From contig CM019691.1 of NCBI GenBank assembly GCA_009760885.1, positions 28,643,314-28,707,313 on the forward strand: a DNA stretch of 64,000 bases, in the 5' to 3' direction. This stretch comes from Achatina immaculata. Its lineage: Eukaryota; Mollusca; Gastropoda; Stylommatophora; Achatinidae. The translations under genes and the position numbers were made by a program. This document shows positions 10,131 to 21,860 of the stretch, one piece after another; the first letter of the stretch is position 1; each line of letters begins with the position of its first letter. The notes beneath the pieces were generated by a model that saw only the letters and a list, made by a program, of their open reading frames with translations, did no database searches and was not told the origin of the DNA.

Positions 10131-11590
10131 ATTTAAAAAATATAGGCCGCATTTTGACCTCCTCGTTTTTCGCTCTACTCTTCTACTGATGATTAATCTG
10201 GACATTAGAATGATATCTTTTAATATCAGCCATCTGACACTGAGAAGTCACATTTCCTGTAAATGATCATTCACAGAATTTAGTATACTAGTAAGTGAAG
10301 TTTAATGTGTACTAGACGTCACCTTACTCTACCTGAAGTTTAGGCTTTCCTGTAACACTGAAGTACATTTAATACCGCAGTATGAAACTGCAGAAAAGTT
10401 GTCTCCCCGTTGGTAATCATTTTTTAATATACAAGATAGGGGCCATTCTGTTTCATACAGTAGTAGTAATACCAGCTAGTCTGTATAAAACTGTGTCTTT
10501 CAAAGTTCATTAAAACATTCCACCCCGGCCCCCCCCCCCCCCCCCCCCCCCCATGGTCTGTGCCTAGTTGACTGAATTGTAGCATCAGCTCTGTTTGTAG
10601 TTTTTTTTTTTTTTTAGAAATCTTCCTACTGAGCGACATTTGACCACAGCTGTCATCAAGATTAAACAAAAATTGGCAAACAGTAAGCGTGTTGTTTTTT
10701 TGTTTTTCAAAGTGTGCCTAAAAACTATTTTAAAAAAAAACGTCTTGAAAGTAAGCTGTTCATGTGTGTGGGGAAAAACATGTGAAAATGCTTATGGTAT
10801 TTATCATGAGAAGAAAAATTTAGAGCAACAAATCAACAAGATACATCAGAAAAAGAAACATAACAAAGCAAGTAGACAATATAAAGGATAGTTTTATACG
10901 TCTGGCACGGCAGAAAATCACCACGTCATAAGCTATTTTTTTTAATGATTGAAATGATTGTCCCAGATAACGTGTGCAGCATTAACTGACGATGCTATTG
11001 TTGGCATTCATTTATGTGGCCTAGTTTTTGCCTAAGTCTGGTTAGTTGCACAGATGCACACGTCATCTCTCTTATTCAAACATTAATAGTGCCAATAACT
11101 AGAAAATATAGAGTAAAATGGGGGGGGGGGGAGTGTGACAAAAATACGAGAGTCTGGTAAAATACAGACGCAATATTGATTCCCTGAAGTACGAGGTTTT
11201 ATTCTCAGCCAGTGAATTTCAAGTTTTCTTTCTCATGTCCATGAGATTTTTCAACCTCTTCGGTGGCAGTGGCTGCCGGCTGGCCTCGCTCGCCGCAGTG
11301 AAAGAGCAAGATGACGGAAATGAGTTATCAGACTTTGAGCGCTCTAAATTCTTCTATTGATTTCCATTTCTGTGATCAGCTGTGAGCGTTTCTTTAGCGA
11401 GCTAAAACTAATTATTTCTTGCTTACAAGCATCCGTAGAACATAAACCTACAAGTAATCTAATCTGGCTTCCTTTTTTTTACTGGATGTGAAACACGCGA
11501 TAAGACATATCTTGATTACATAAATGATCAGTCTGGATGAATGAAAGTTTGACATACACATCACCTGGCAGAAAAGTAAATGTACTTAAT
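10131..11590. other. no gene recognised
   Basis: Contains a C run of about 28 at 10525-10552, a T run near 10602 and a G run near 11121. A few short frames, none with a known family. Confidence 0.4.
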
Positions 11591-11596
11591 GTACAA

Positions 11597-11955
11597 GGAG
11601 AGGGCGAAGGTTCTGTCCCATTTGACAATCAATGACCCATGGATGACATGTTAGCGTCAAGGTTGGCGAACCATAGCTGACCAATACCATGTCCTACCTC
11701 TCTGAAGGTACCCCCAGTAACAGATCTAGGCTGGCTAACGCAGCAGGGATCGCCATAGCCTTCGCTGTGGTGGAGCCTGATAAAGAAGTATTGCACACCG
11801 CCTGATATATGCATCTTTTATTTTCCACTCAGGAACAGAAAACAGCTTCCGTGACCCTCTCACAATCCAACACAATGCTGCACCTCAAAATCCTCATTGC
11901 ATCGACTGCAAAGAAAACCATCTCGCAGGTCCAGGGAGGTCGAAGAAGAAGAAGA
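11597..11955 (+). mobile_element. retroposon family X, copy 1
   Basis: Aligns along its length with 14490-14836 and, inverted, 27878-28198. Shared blocks: GCGAACCATAGCTGACCA, GGTACCCCCAGTAACAG, GGCTGGCTAACG, GTGGAG.CTG.TAAAGAAGTA and TTGCACAC. It ends in a (GAA)n(GAT)n tail, pointing to retroposition in plus orientation. I see no tRNA A/B boxes, and minus-strand frames (YFF.RLHH) are conserved only because the DNA is. I do not recognise the family. Confidence 0.7.
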
Positions 11956-11974
11956 TGATGATGAATGTAAAAAT

Positions 11975-12225
11975 GAGCTGCGGTGGTGTAGTGGTTAATG
12001 CACTCACTTGCTGGACCAGAAGGTCTCTGGTTCGATTTCGCACTGGGGCGGAATTTTTATCGGATTGACCGGCACTAAAATCAAGCCATCCCCAAGAAAT
12101 GGGGTAGCCAGGACTTCCGTAGGAAAACAAAAACAGTGAGGACAGGTGCTGGCGTCTCTACCGTAAACGCTGTGGTGGTCTAGAAATCTGAAGAAACTAA
12201 CTACGGCACGCAAATGCTACAGACC
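11975..12225 (+). mobile_element. tRNA-derived SINE (family S1), copy 1
   Basis: The head has an A box TGGTGTAGTGG and a B box GGTTCGATTTC at 12029-12039. The body ends CTCTACCGTAAACGCTGTGG and then CACGCAAATGC. The same head and body recur at 19.1 and 21.5 kb. It sits directly after the tail of family X copy 1. Confidence 0.75.
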
Positions 12226-12304
12226 ATAATTTTAACGTATATTTTTTCTACTACTAATAAAACGCTTACTTAAGAAACCAGTTTCAATTTCTTTTTTCTT
12301 ATGC

Positions 12305-12815
12305 GCATTATTTCTCAGACAGTTACTCTATATTATTTCTCAGACAATTACTCTATATTATTTCCCAGACAGTTACTCTATATTATTTCACAGACAATTA
12401 CTCTATATTATTTTTCAGACCAGTTACGCTATATTATTTCTCAGACCAGTTACTCTATATTATTTCTCAAACCAGCTACTCTATATTATTTCTCAGACCA
12501 GTTACTCTATACTATTTTTCAAACCAGCTACTCTATATTATTTCTCAGACCAGTTACTCTATATTGTTTCTCAGACAGTTACTCTATATTATTTCTCAGA
12601 CCAGTTACTCTGTATTATTTCTCAGACCAGCTACTCTATATTATTTCTCAGACCAGCAACTCTATATTATTTCTCAGACCAGTTACTCTATATTGTTTCT
12701 CAGACAGTTACTCTATATTATTTCTCAGACCAGTTACTCTGTATTATTTCTCAGACCAGTTACTCTATATTATTTCTCAGACCAGTTACTCTATATTATT
12801 TCTCAGACCAGTTAA
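12305..12815. repeat. 25/26-bp minisatellite, about 20 units
   Basis: The unit is TTACTCTATATTATTTCTCA plus GACCAG or GACAG. Blocks of about five units are themselves repeated near 12537-12790. The 189-codon plus-strand frame (LYYFSDQ repeats) is an artefact of the array. Confidence 0.9.
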
Positions 12816-12946
12816 TCTAGTTTCAAATGTGACCTCTATTGTGGTCTCCCGAGCTGTTAAGTACACCTAATACGCAGACGTGACGGTGCAGCAGGTACCT
12901 GGCTGTAGCGGTGAGCTGGTACAGGGACAGGCGAGCAAGTCTAATA

Positions 12947-14155
12947 CAGGGTCCGGCATAAAGCATAGCCGGATTTAACTGACGTAGTGCGCAGAAACTG
13001 AATACGTGTGAAAAAAACCCAATGACGTCAGAGACGAAACAGACAAACGGCCATTTTTAACAATGGCTTCTTGGCAAACAGAACATCGAGCATTCACTGC
13101 TGAAACTTATTTTAAAAGCGGAGAATCGTCTTCTCCTGTACAATGAAAGTTTCGTGGCCATTTTGAGATGCATCCCCGTGATAATGTTCCTGATCGGAGG
13201 ACAATTTTGAGTTGGGTAAAAAAAAAAAAATTAAAGAAACCGCTAACTGCCTTTATAACAAGTCTACTGGTCGTCCAAGAACTGAACAGACACTTAAACG
13301 AATTCAAGAAGTCCGGAACGCATTGCTTCGTAGCCCTCGGCGATCAGCTGTTAGGCATGCTTTGGCACTTGGTATGTCGGATCGCTCGCTACTTCGCATC
13401 ATTCATAATCATCTACATTTCCACCCTTACAAGCTGCAAGTTGTGCACCAACTGAATGATTTGGAAAAAAATGTACAGACTTGACTTTGCTACCGATTTT
13501 CTAGCAAGCATTGAAGAAAATCCGAATTTGCTAAATAACCTCATAATGTCTGATGAAGCACATTTTGAGTTGTCAGGAATTGTGAACAAGCAGAATTTCG
13601 GCACAATTACTGCATGAGAAACCGCTCCATAGTGAACGAGTAACAGTGTGCTGTGGCGTTGCACAATTCGGCGTTATTGGCTCATATGGAACAACTGCTC
13701 ACACAGCCCGTCAGTCCGTGGCCATGCTGCGACAAGCATTTCCCAGTCATCTTATTTCCAGACTTGGGGATATTCATTGGCCGGCAAGGTCACCAGATTT
13801 ATGGGCCGCAGATTTCTTTTTATGGGGGTACCTCAAGAACACGGTGTATGCTAATCGACCACATTCAATTGCAGACCTAAAGGATCGAATCCGACACTGC
13901 ATTCAAAATATCCCTTTGAACATGTTAAATGATGTTATGCAGGAATTTTCCAGACGCCTAGCTGAATGTATTAAATGTAATGGCGGTCACCTAACCGGTG
14001 TAATTTTCGAAACTTAAATATGATTGTCAGTAATAATAAAAAATACCCACATTTCTGAGTTTCATTTAACTTCTTTTTTTTTTTTAACCAAAACATGTAT
14101 AGCGCTTATTTATTTTCCATTTTAAAAATCCAGCGATGCTTTATGCCAAACCCTG
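12947..14155 (+). mobile_element. mariner-type transposon M1, both ends present
   Basis: Left end CAGGG.CCGGCATAAAGCAT and right end, inverted, CAGGGTTTGGCATAAAGCAT form terminal inverted repeats of about 30 bp. Each is bordered by a TA dinucleotide (12945-12946 and 14156-14157), the target duplication of Tc1/mariner elements. The element is 1,209 bp with a single degenerate transposase gene in between. Confidence 0.9.
13062..14017 (+). pseudogene. mariner-like DDE transposase, broken
   Basis: The start reads MASWQTEHRAFTAETYF with a stop codon at 13144, then PDRRTILSWV, and a frameshift at the A run 13218-13229. Next come the helix-turn-helix region NALLRSPRRSAVRHA and LGMSDRSLLRII, and NFHPYKLQVV-like text. 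The first catalytic Asp lies in MSDEAHFELSG near 13548. After a further frameshift the text jumps from GVIGSY to TTAHTARQSVAML. Related transposases have some tens of residues and the second catalytic Asp between these two motifs, so both are missing. The third, in RSPDL, and the C-terminal DFFLWGYLKNTVY remain. The gene cannot encode an active enzyme. Confidence 0.9.
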
Positions 14156-14456
14156 TATTACGTCTCCTCACAAAACCCTGTATTACGTCTCCTCACAAAA
14201 CCCTGTATTACGTCTCCTCACAAAACCCTGTATTACGTCTCCTCACAAAACCCTGTATTACGTCTCCTCACAAAACCCTGTATTACGTCTCCTCACAAAA
14301 CCCTGTATTACGTCTCCTCACAAAACCCTGTATTACGTCTCCTCACAAAACCCTGTATTACGTCTCCTCACAAAACCCTGTATTACGTCTCCTCAAAAGA
14401 CCCTGTATTACGTCTCCTCACAAGACCCTGTATTACGTCTCCTCACAAGATGATAT
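14151..14456. repeat. 25-bp minisatellite grown from the M1 end
   Basis: About twelve nearly identical units CCCTGTATTACGTCTCCTCA plus CAAAA. The first CCCTGTA is the outer end of the mariner TIR with its TA, so the array overlaps the transposon boundary. The last units change to CAAGA. Confidence 0.95.
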
Positions 14457-14489
14457 TACAGGCTGAAATGTTCCTGTTCTGAGAACTAG

Positions 14490-14836
14490 GAGTGAAGACG
14501 CCTGTCAGATGAATCAAATCAGCGCCCCATAGCTGATATGCCAAAGTCAGGGTTAGCGAACCATAGCTGACCAAGACCCTGTCCCACCTCTCCGTGGTAC
14601 CCCCAGTAACAGTCCTAGCCTGGCTAACGGGGCAGGGATAGCCATAGCCCCCATGGTGGTGGAGTCTGCTAAAGAAGTATTGCACACCCCCTGCTTTTTA
14701 GCTGTACTCCGGGACTGAAAAGATAGCCATTATAACCCCGCTCCCATGCCGATATGTGCTTTGCCCCAACATCTTCACAACATCGGCTGCAAAGAACACT
14801 AGCTAGCAGTGACAGGGAGATAGAAAAGACAAGACA
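14490..14836 (+). mobile_element. retroposon family X, copy 2
   Basis: Same blocks as copy 1 in the same order and orientation, ending GGGAGATAGAAAAGACAAGA with an (ACAAG)n tail. The different tail sequence from copy 1 argues for separate insertion and against duplication. Confidence 0.7.
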
Positions 14837-15036
14837 AGACAAGTCTGAAAATTATCATGAGTAAAGCCTTTAAAAAAACTATAAATCATTTTCTTCACTT
14901 GTCCCTATAGTATTTACAGTTTTATGACATATTTCTTTTAAGTAATTCATAAATTTCGCATGTTAAAACAATACATGGGATTCTTAACAGTACTCTAAAA
15001 CAAAATAAACAGTTCTTGTTGTATATTGACTACACG

Positions 15037-15253
15037 CAGTAGTTCCCAACCTTCATACCAGCAATTACCACCTTTCCAGCTACATGAAAGACGAGAACCA
15101 TCATCTATATACGGTATCACAATGTTATAAACCTTAATAATTTTTTTTATTCCATAGATGGCGCTTATACCAAATTTGTAACATAACCACTAACCACCTG
15201 ATGGTGAGCCACGGACAACATGTGGTCCGCAGAGCACGGGTTGTGAACCACTG
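15037..15253. mobile_element. hAT-like MITE, degenerate
   Basis: Ends CAGTAGTTCCCAACC and, inverted, CAGTGGTTCACAACC. The interior has no coding capacity. I could not find an 8-bp target duplication. Confidence 0.6.
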
Positions 15254-15495
15254 GCTTAATGTACGTATGTTTTTAAAATCTGGCCACGATCCTCTTCCAG
15301 CGCCGGGAGTTTGCACTACTCTGCAGGGGTTAAAGAGCACATAAAACATAGCATATAACCACCCAAAAACTTTTTTAACTTGTCAAAGGCACAAAGAAGC
15401 CCATTACTGCCTACCTATACATAATCATCAGTGGGAGGGCGAATTTTGTCTGACACAATCTTTGGGCAAGTCTCTACTTTGAGGCACTGCTACCC

Positions 15496-15726
15496 TTAAA
15501 AAAACTCTTTCGCCCAAAAACAATATTGGCACTGTTGGTAGATCTTGTATATATGCGAATCAACCTTAAGACAAAGTTTAAATAAAATCAAAAGTAACCA
15601 ATTTTAACTCAGTCCATATTTTTACATTATAGAGTAACTTCCTTCCAGTTTCTTTCTGCTAAAATTTGTCATCAAAATATGTATTCTGACAGAGTATAGA
15701 AACTAATTCAAGAGTGAAAGGGTTAA
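15496..15726. mobile_element. TTAA MITE, copy 2 (piggyBac-like)
   Basis: Flanked by TTAA at 15496-15499 and 15723-15726. The right end, inverted, begins TTAACCCTTTCACTCTTG, and the left end carries CTCTTTCGCCC. Internal blocks match copies at 6.7 and 33.6 kb. Confidence 0.65.
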
Positions 15727-15757
15727 GCTGATACTTTACTACTGAAAGTATTTAGAC

Positions 15758-16255
15758 CAGTGGTTCCCAATTAACAAAAGTCCGCGGACCCCCTGCTGTT
15801 TCAAAATCCAAGCCACGGACTCTCAGGCTTTGGGAACATTCTCATATCTATGTGTTACCTTTGTGCTTTAAATGCAGAATAATAATTTTAAAAATAAAAT
15901 GTGGGTGACCTCAAATGGGTAAACGCTACACTATGCTAAAAAAAAAACAGAGCTCAAACGTGGTGTGAATTTTCAAAATGACAATGATGTAGTTAAGAAA
16001 AATTAGGCAGCAATTAACACTCCTATTTGTTCTGATAAATGAACAGAATATGAAATGTGTGACAGCAAACCAAGCTAAATGTGGCGAGAGAAATCATGCC
16101 TATTTTTATTCTGAACAATCTCTTCCACGTCGGTTGTTAAACATTTCAAAGTTAAAATAATAGTAAAAAAGGACCTTGAGTTTTTTTCACGGACCCTCGC
16201 GGCAGGTTACGCCGACCCCTCCAGGGGTCCACAGACCAGCAGTTGGGAACCACTG
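15758..16255. mobile_element. hAT-like non-autonomous element
   Basis: Terminal inverted repeats CAGTGGTTCCCAA and TTGGGAACCACTG. Subterminal GTCCGCGGACCCCC on the left is mirrored by GGGGTCC.CAGACC on the right. The flanking 8-mers ATTTAGAC (15750-15757) and ATTTACAC (16256-16263) match at 7 of 8 positions, as expected for a hAT target duplication. No transposase is present. Confidence 0.85.
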
Positions 16256-16263
16256 ATTTACAC

Positions 16264-16984
16264 AGATCAACAGCCCGCAAAGTATCAATAAAAATTACCT
16301 TTCAACCAGTTCATATACACATTATTTAGAAATTAGTGGTTCATATTTTATGGATAAAGAATTTAAGGAAATTATTAAATCAATCAAAAGTTTTACTTTT
16401 GACTTTTTTTTCTTTTCAAATCGCTGGTCTACGATGTATTTACAAGGTCACGTGTGAGATACGTGGTGCGTGTTATTAAAAGTTTGTCCCGATTCGTTCT
16501 ACCTACACTACCCCCCCCTCCCCCTACTCCTCACTTAGATAATTTGATTAGTTACAGTAGAGGGTCGTCAGACTTAGCCAAGCCAATGTCAGGAAATAAA
16601 CTGCTGGAAGTTAGGTTTGAAAATGAAGATAAAATAAAAGTTGAAGATGGGGACATGAAAATGGAAATGAGGTCATCTCAAGTTGCGATCAGCCAACAGT
16701 TATTTCCATTTCTTTGATGCGTCCTATGGTCTAGCCCATAATCAAATCATCAAGGCTTTCTCTGCCTAAACTATTATAATCCTACGCATCTTAAGACTTT
16801 CTTAAGATTTGGTTGTCTTTTAGAATTAACGTGCAAGGTGACCTCGGAAATTGTGATTGTGGACCAGAACGTAACTTAGAGACGATAAAATTGTAAACGA
16901 TATAACTAAACTAATATTTTGCAATCATTACGGTTTTAAACAATTTTTTTGTCTTCAAAATTTGACAGTTCCTTGGATAAAAAA
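16264..16984. other. no gene recognised
   Basis: The open frame 16454-16717 lies here, without a recognisable family. Otherwise AT-rich sequence. Confidence 0.4.
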
Positions 16985-17205
16985 TAATTCCTTAATACTC
17001 CAGGGTGAAGTGTCTGGGAAAACAAATTAGTAATATTCATAATACTTCTGCATTAAGTACCCATAGTAAAAAGTAGGTTTCACAATACTTCTGTGTAAAG
17101 TACTAGGGAATACACGTTAGTTCTTCTCACAACACATATGTATCAATTGCCTTGACTAAAATGTAATTATTTTCATAGTACTTCTATGTAAAGTACCTGC
17201 ACCGC
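16985..17205. repeat. degenerate repeat of about 60 bp, four units
   Basis: Blocks (C)ATA(A)TACTTCTG..TAAAGTAC recur about every 60 bp with weak similarity between them. Confidence 0.5.
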
Positions 17206-17409
17206 TGATGGAAAAGATCTTTCGACTGACTCTTCCGAGTAAATCACATATGGGCAATCCTTGGCCATCGAGCCACATTTGGCACGGGACAAGTCTGTAG
17301 CTCACAGCCAATTATAGGTAGTTTATTTTATATTGCAAAATTACAATTGCCTGACTTTGTAATCTCTCTCTTTCTCTCTCTCTCTCTCTCTTTCTCTCTC
17401 GCTGTGAGG

Positions 17410-17612
17410 AACGTAAACGTAAACGTAAACGTTATGTTATATTTTATTTGATGTCTCTCAGCTTTCCAATGTTAGTTATGTTGGTTATATGAGCAGCATA
17501 TTTGTAGAATGTCTGGAACAGAGTGAAAGTTGTATGATAAAAGGCAGAATATCAGACGGGCCTGCGTGCCCAATTCTTTACCCTTTTGAAAAAATGACCA
17601 ACCAACCAACGT
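17410..17612 (+). mobile_element. CR1-like LINE 3' end
   Basis: Matches the 3' UTR of the 2.5-kb copy: TTTATTTGATGTCTCTCAGC, GAATGTCTGGAACAGAGTG, CAGACGGGCCTGCGTGCCCA and ATTCTTTACCCTTTTGAAA, ending in an (ACCA)n tail. Preceded by a CT run and GTAAAC triplication. Untranslated region only. Confidence 0.8.
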
Positions 17613-17619
17613 GCGTTTT

Positions 17620-18229
17620 GCAGGAGTTCATGATCCAGGAGATGGGAAAAGTCTTTATTGGCCCTCCGAACAAACATAAAAAAAAGTTGCCAACACCTGG
17701 TGTAAAGTGTCAGGATCAAAGAGTTGTCATTCTGCTTAAAGTACGGGCACGCTGAATACAAAACACTTCTTTCCATCATTTCCCCTCGCGTAAGGCACAC
17801 GAGCAAGTATGAGAATGAAGGTCACGTGGAACGTGGTTGGATGATATCGTCAAAAGATTAGGGACAAACGTTTAGAAGAAGCTAGCAGGACTGCACAAAG
17901 AAGTGAGAGGGTGGAATTAGATAAGCCACTCACACAGAGATACCTGCTTGATAAATTCAGTACTACCATCATCATCATCATCATCACATCATCATCATTT
18001 CTAACCGTCAGGTAATCATTCTTTTTCACTTCCATCTGAAACTGTACTGGTCTAGAAATACAGCTGCCACGGGAAGCGCTAACATTTGAAACATCTCAAG
18101 ACTTTTTTGTTTTGTTTTTGGTCATCATCTGCCCCAGTTTTGTTGTTATTATATTTTGAGGTTTTTTGTTAAAAGTCATCATCATCATTATCACATGAAT
18201 GTGCATCCTCCATGTCGAAAACTGGTTAC
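17620..18229. other. no gene recognised
   Basis: Contains an (ATC)n cluster at 17967-17998 and otherwise unassigned sequence. Confidence 0.4.
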
Positions 18230-18712
<483 letters not shown>

Positions 18713-19084
18713 CAACTTCTCCATGTACACAAAATATTGTAACTGGTCTGATAATGTTCTGATCCAACCTTCACTGATAGTCTGATAGTGCAGAAAGTTA
18801 AAACATGATTTAGGGAAACGAAATACCTTGGTAAGGATACAAGTTTATGGATGACAGACGCGTTTGAACGTGTAAACCGGACTTGCCGGTAATCATGTAA
18901 TTTTACTCATAATTGTATCCTGCAGATAGTTAATTTCAGAGCTGTGCAGGTATCTTGGCCATAACTGTTTTTTGTTGCTTTTTTTTTTTTAGTTTACATT
19001 TACATGAATTACATAAACGATCTTTATTTTCTTACCAGCTCGTGTACCTTTACATTTACATGATATAGCTAATTTTTTTTGTTT
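18713..19084. other. no gene recognised
   Basis: The last part shares blocks with the leader upstream of the S1 SINE at 21.4 kb (ACTGTTTTTTG, CATGATATA), so the repeat may start earlier than its tRNA-like head. Confidence 0.4.
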
Positions 19085-19380
19085 AAACAATGTCATTCAG
19101 TCTAGCTTGGTAGTCTCGGTGGTGCAGTGGTTAGTGCGTTCGCCTGCTGATCAGACGGCCCCTGGTTAGATTTCTCTTTCGGGCAGAATTTTTTTTCCTT
19201 TTCTAAAAGGAGGGTGGGGGAGGGGGGGGGAGGGAGTGAGGTTTTCCAAGAAAAACAAAAAAACTGGGATAATAAAAGAGCAGGCGGTGACATCTCTATC
19301 TCAAACGCTGTAGTGGCCTATAAATGTGAAGGCGCTAACACTTCACACCCCCTACAGCATGCAAATGCCACGGGACATAG
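19085..19380 (+). mobile_element. tRNA-derived SINE (family S1), copy 2
   Basis: Head GGTGGTGCAGTGGTTAGTGC (A box) and GGTTAGATTTC (B box, degenerate). The body ends ATCTCTATCTCAAACGCTGT and then CATGCAAATGCCAC. Nearly identical to the copy at 21.5 kb through the body. Confidence 0.8.
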
Positions 19381-19568
19381 TTTCGTTCAAATGACTTTTA
19401 GAATTTCAGCTCAAGGGACATGTAGAAGTTTGTGCACGACACGTACTTCGTAGTGAAGCAAAACGGACAATGTGTGTACTTAACACACGTTTCAAAAATG
19501 TGTTGTTTTTTTTTCCCTCCCTACAAATGCTTTTTAATACTGAAAAATTGCACAGTGATTCCTCCAAG

Positions 19569-19633
19569 AGAGAGAGAGAGAGAGGGGAGAGAGAGAGAGA
19601 GAGAGAGGGAGACAGACAGACAGGCAGGCAGGC

Positions 19634-19686
<53 letters not shown>

Positions 19687-19711
19687 TATAGATAGATAGA
19701 TAGATAGATAG
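19569..19711. repeat. (GA)n-(GACA)n-(GGCA)n-(GATA)n array
   Basis: Four adjoining simple repeats on the plus strand. The complement gives the TATC, TGCC, TGTC order also seen in other arrays of the window. Confidence 0.95.
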
Positions 19712-20254
19712 CGTAATGAAGAATTACATCAAGAAAACATAAACATATCACTTCTGTTGCAACTGTCCAGAGTTGTACTTAAAAAAAACATTTAAATTCT
19801 ACACGTCAGCCACACATGCTGCGTCCTGTAATCTGATCTAATGCCCTGTTGTGCAAAACTCCAGAGATAAAATAAAACTTTACACTAAGTTGTGTAAATA
19901 TGTGAGAAACAGAGCATAAAATTTAACCGTAAAAATATGAGCAGCATGACACGAAACAATTAAAATGAAGTGACGCATAGAATGCAAGAAACAATGAGAG
20001 AAGAAAAAAAGGGATATAATGAGCAATACTTCCACTCGTGACTTCAGACTATCCGCAGTCACTGCCAGTGAAACTCTAGCTCCTTTACTGTTAATTACTT
20101 TACGAAAATAAGATTACCTGCTCGTGTGTTCAGTGCTTGAATGAATGCAACGCAATTTCAGCACTCTTGGAGCCCTTCTGAGACGACACTGATACTTTAC
20201 ATGACAAAAGAAGTGGGGGGGGGGGGACATAGTGGGTCATCTAGATCTTGTAGA
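19712..20254. other. no gene recognised
   Basis: No repeats or coding signal recognised apart from a G run at 20216-20226. Confidence 0.4.
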
Positions 20255-20385
20255 TGCAGAGAAGCAAGCAAACAAGGGAAGTAAGAAGCAAGCAAACAAG
20301 GGAAATAAGAAGCGTGCAAACAAGAGAAGTAAGAAGCAAGCAAACAAGGGAAGTAAGTAGCAAGCAGACAAAGGAAGTAATATAT
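20255..20385. repeat. 24-27 bp minisatellite, about 5 units
   Basis: Unit AAGCAAGCAAACAAGGGAAG plus TAAG. Confidence 0.85.
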
Positions 20386-20639
20386 GATTAACGTCACCTC
20401 AAGAATGTTTACCTTCATAATCGTTTTGCAGTAATAGTTGTTACTTACGTAAGGTCTCGACAATTAATTTTATTCGCGTTGCACATCAGCATTCACCCGA
20501 GCATTAACAAAAAAACTGGTCATCTCAAAAGCCAAAACACACACCCCACCCCTACCCCCATCCACGAAGGCAAAAGGCACACAGTTAAGCTAAGCTGACA
20601 GGCTTAAGTACATAGGCATCTTGCTAACATGATATGGAA

Positions 20640-20960
20640 GACGTATCATTCATTCATTCATTTGCATGTCCCTTGCGGAACTTTGCCTCCCAAACAGCAC
20701 TCCTGTAGGCCTCTCGGTTGTGAGCAAGATGGCCTGCTGCTGATGCATCCATTTGCAGATCGTCAACGATGTCTTGCAGCAATCTTCGTTTTGGTCTTCC
20801 TCTTTTTCTTTTTCCCATTATGTATCCTTCCAATACGGTCTTCTCTAAATTCTCATGACGTTTAATGTGTCCAAAATATTTAAGTTTTCTCTCTTTAATC
20901 CTCTTTACCAGCCAGCCTTCTTCAATATTAAGCTTTTGCAGTATCACCGAAATGAAAAAC
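20640..20960 (-). mobile_element. family B RTE-like LINE 3' end
   Basis: The minus-strand frame reads [69 protein letters not shown] and EAYRSAVWEAKFRKGHANE-stop. That is the C-terminal end of an RTE/BovB-type protein, with no internal stop in this stretch. The 3' tail is (AATG)n. Seven copies of family B occur in the window. Confidence 0.85.
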
Positions 20961-21039
20961 AGAATCACACAAGGCAAGACCTTTCAAAAAGCTGAAATCC
21001 ATACTTTGCAATAAGTCACTATCTATGAGAGTCAGGAAG

Positions 21040-21826
21040 AAAGGCGTGCAGTGTTACGTTGAACCAATCCTGGTCTATGGATACGAAGCGTGGACGGTCA
21101 GTAGAGGTATATAAAGAAGGCTGGAATCAACTGAAATGTAGCTCTTAAGAAGAATGCTGAAGGCATCATGGACAGAGAGAAAATCGGGCGAGGAAGCTCT
21201 GAGAAATGTACAAGAAACTAGGAAAACGGAAGATCAGAAAACGACAATCAAAATTTGTGGGGCATATTTGGAGGAGAGGAGAGCACCCAACGGCAAAAAA
21301 GGGAAGATCGAAAATAGAAGGGACTTCTTCTTCTTCTTCTTCGTTCGCATTGTCTGTCTATACCTGCAGTCCTGTCTCTTGGATAAATTTCACTGTTTTT
21401 TGTAATTCATGTATGGAACATGATATAACTAAATTTTTTTTAAAACAATGTCATTCAGTCTAGCTTGGTAGTCTCGGTGGTGCAGTGGTTAGTGCGTTCG
21501 CCTGCCGATCAGACGGTCCCTGGTTAGATTTCTCTTTCGGGCAGAATTTTTTTTCTTTTCTAAAAGGAGGGTGGGGGAGGGAGGGAGTGGGGTTTTCCAA
21601 GAAAAACAAAAACCGAGATGATAAAAGAGCAGGCGGTGACATCTCTATCTCAAACGCTGTAGTGGCCTATAAATGTCATAGAAGGGACAAAATCAGATAG
21701 AAAGAAGAAAAGATGTTTGATGTTTTGGCACCCTGGCACGGGAAATACTCAGTGACAAGCCTGTTGAGTTGCACAAGGTATCAAGGGTTATGGAAGGACA
21801 TGATATCCTACGCCTGCCAGCAGGGA

Positions 21827-21830
<4 letters not shown>
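21040..21830 (+). mobile_element. family A LINE 3' fragment, split by a SINE
   Basis: Left part (to 21324): CYVEPILVYGYEAWTV, LLRRMLKASWTERKSGEEAL. Right part (from 21678): KMFDVLAPWHGK and LWKDMISYACQQG-stop, then a (GT)n tail. Both halves join as one family A C-terminal region once the insert 21325-21677 is removed. Several stops show it is dead. Confidence 0.8.
21325..21677 (+). mobile_element. tRNA-derived SINE (family S1), copy 3, with TSD
   Basis: Bounded by an exact 11-bp direct repeat ATAGAAGGGAC (21314-21324 and 21678-21688) lying inside the LINE. It carries the S1 head (GGTGGTGCAGTGGTTAGTGC) and body, truncated at CTATAAATGT. A (TTC)n run adjoins the left duplication, so the direction of retroposition relative to the tRNA-like head is unresolved. 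Confidence 0.85.

Positions 21831-21860
<30 letters not shown>

Noticed and set aside
12301..12870. 189-codon LYYFSDQ-repeat frame
   Set aside because: Pure translation of the 25/26-bp minisatellite. A second frame is equally open.
20654..20977. A host gene encoding the 107-codon minus-strand protein
   Set aside because: The protein is the C-terminus of a LINE family found seven times in the window and ends in a LINE tail.
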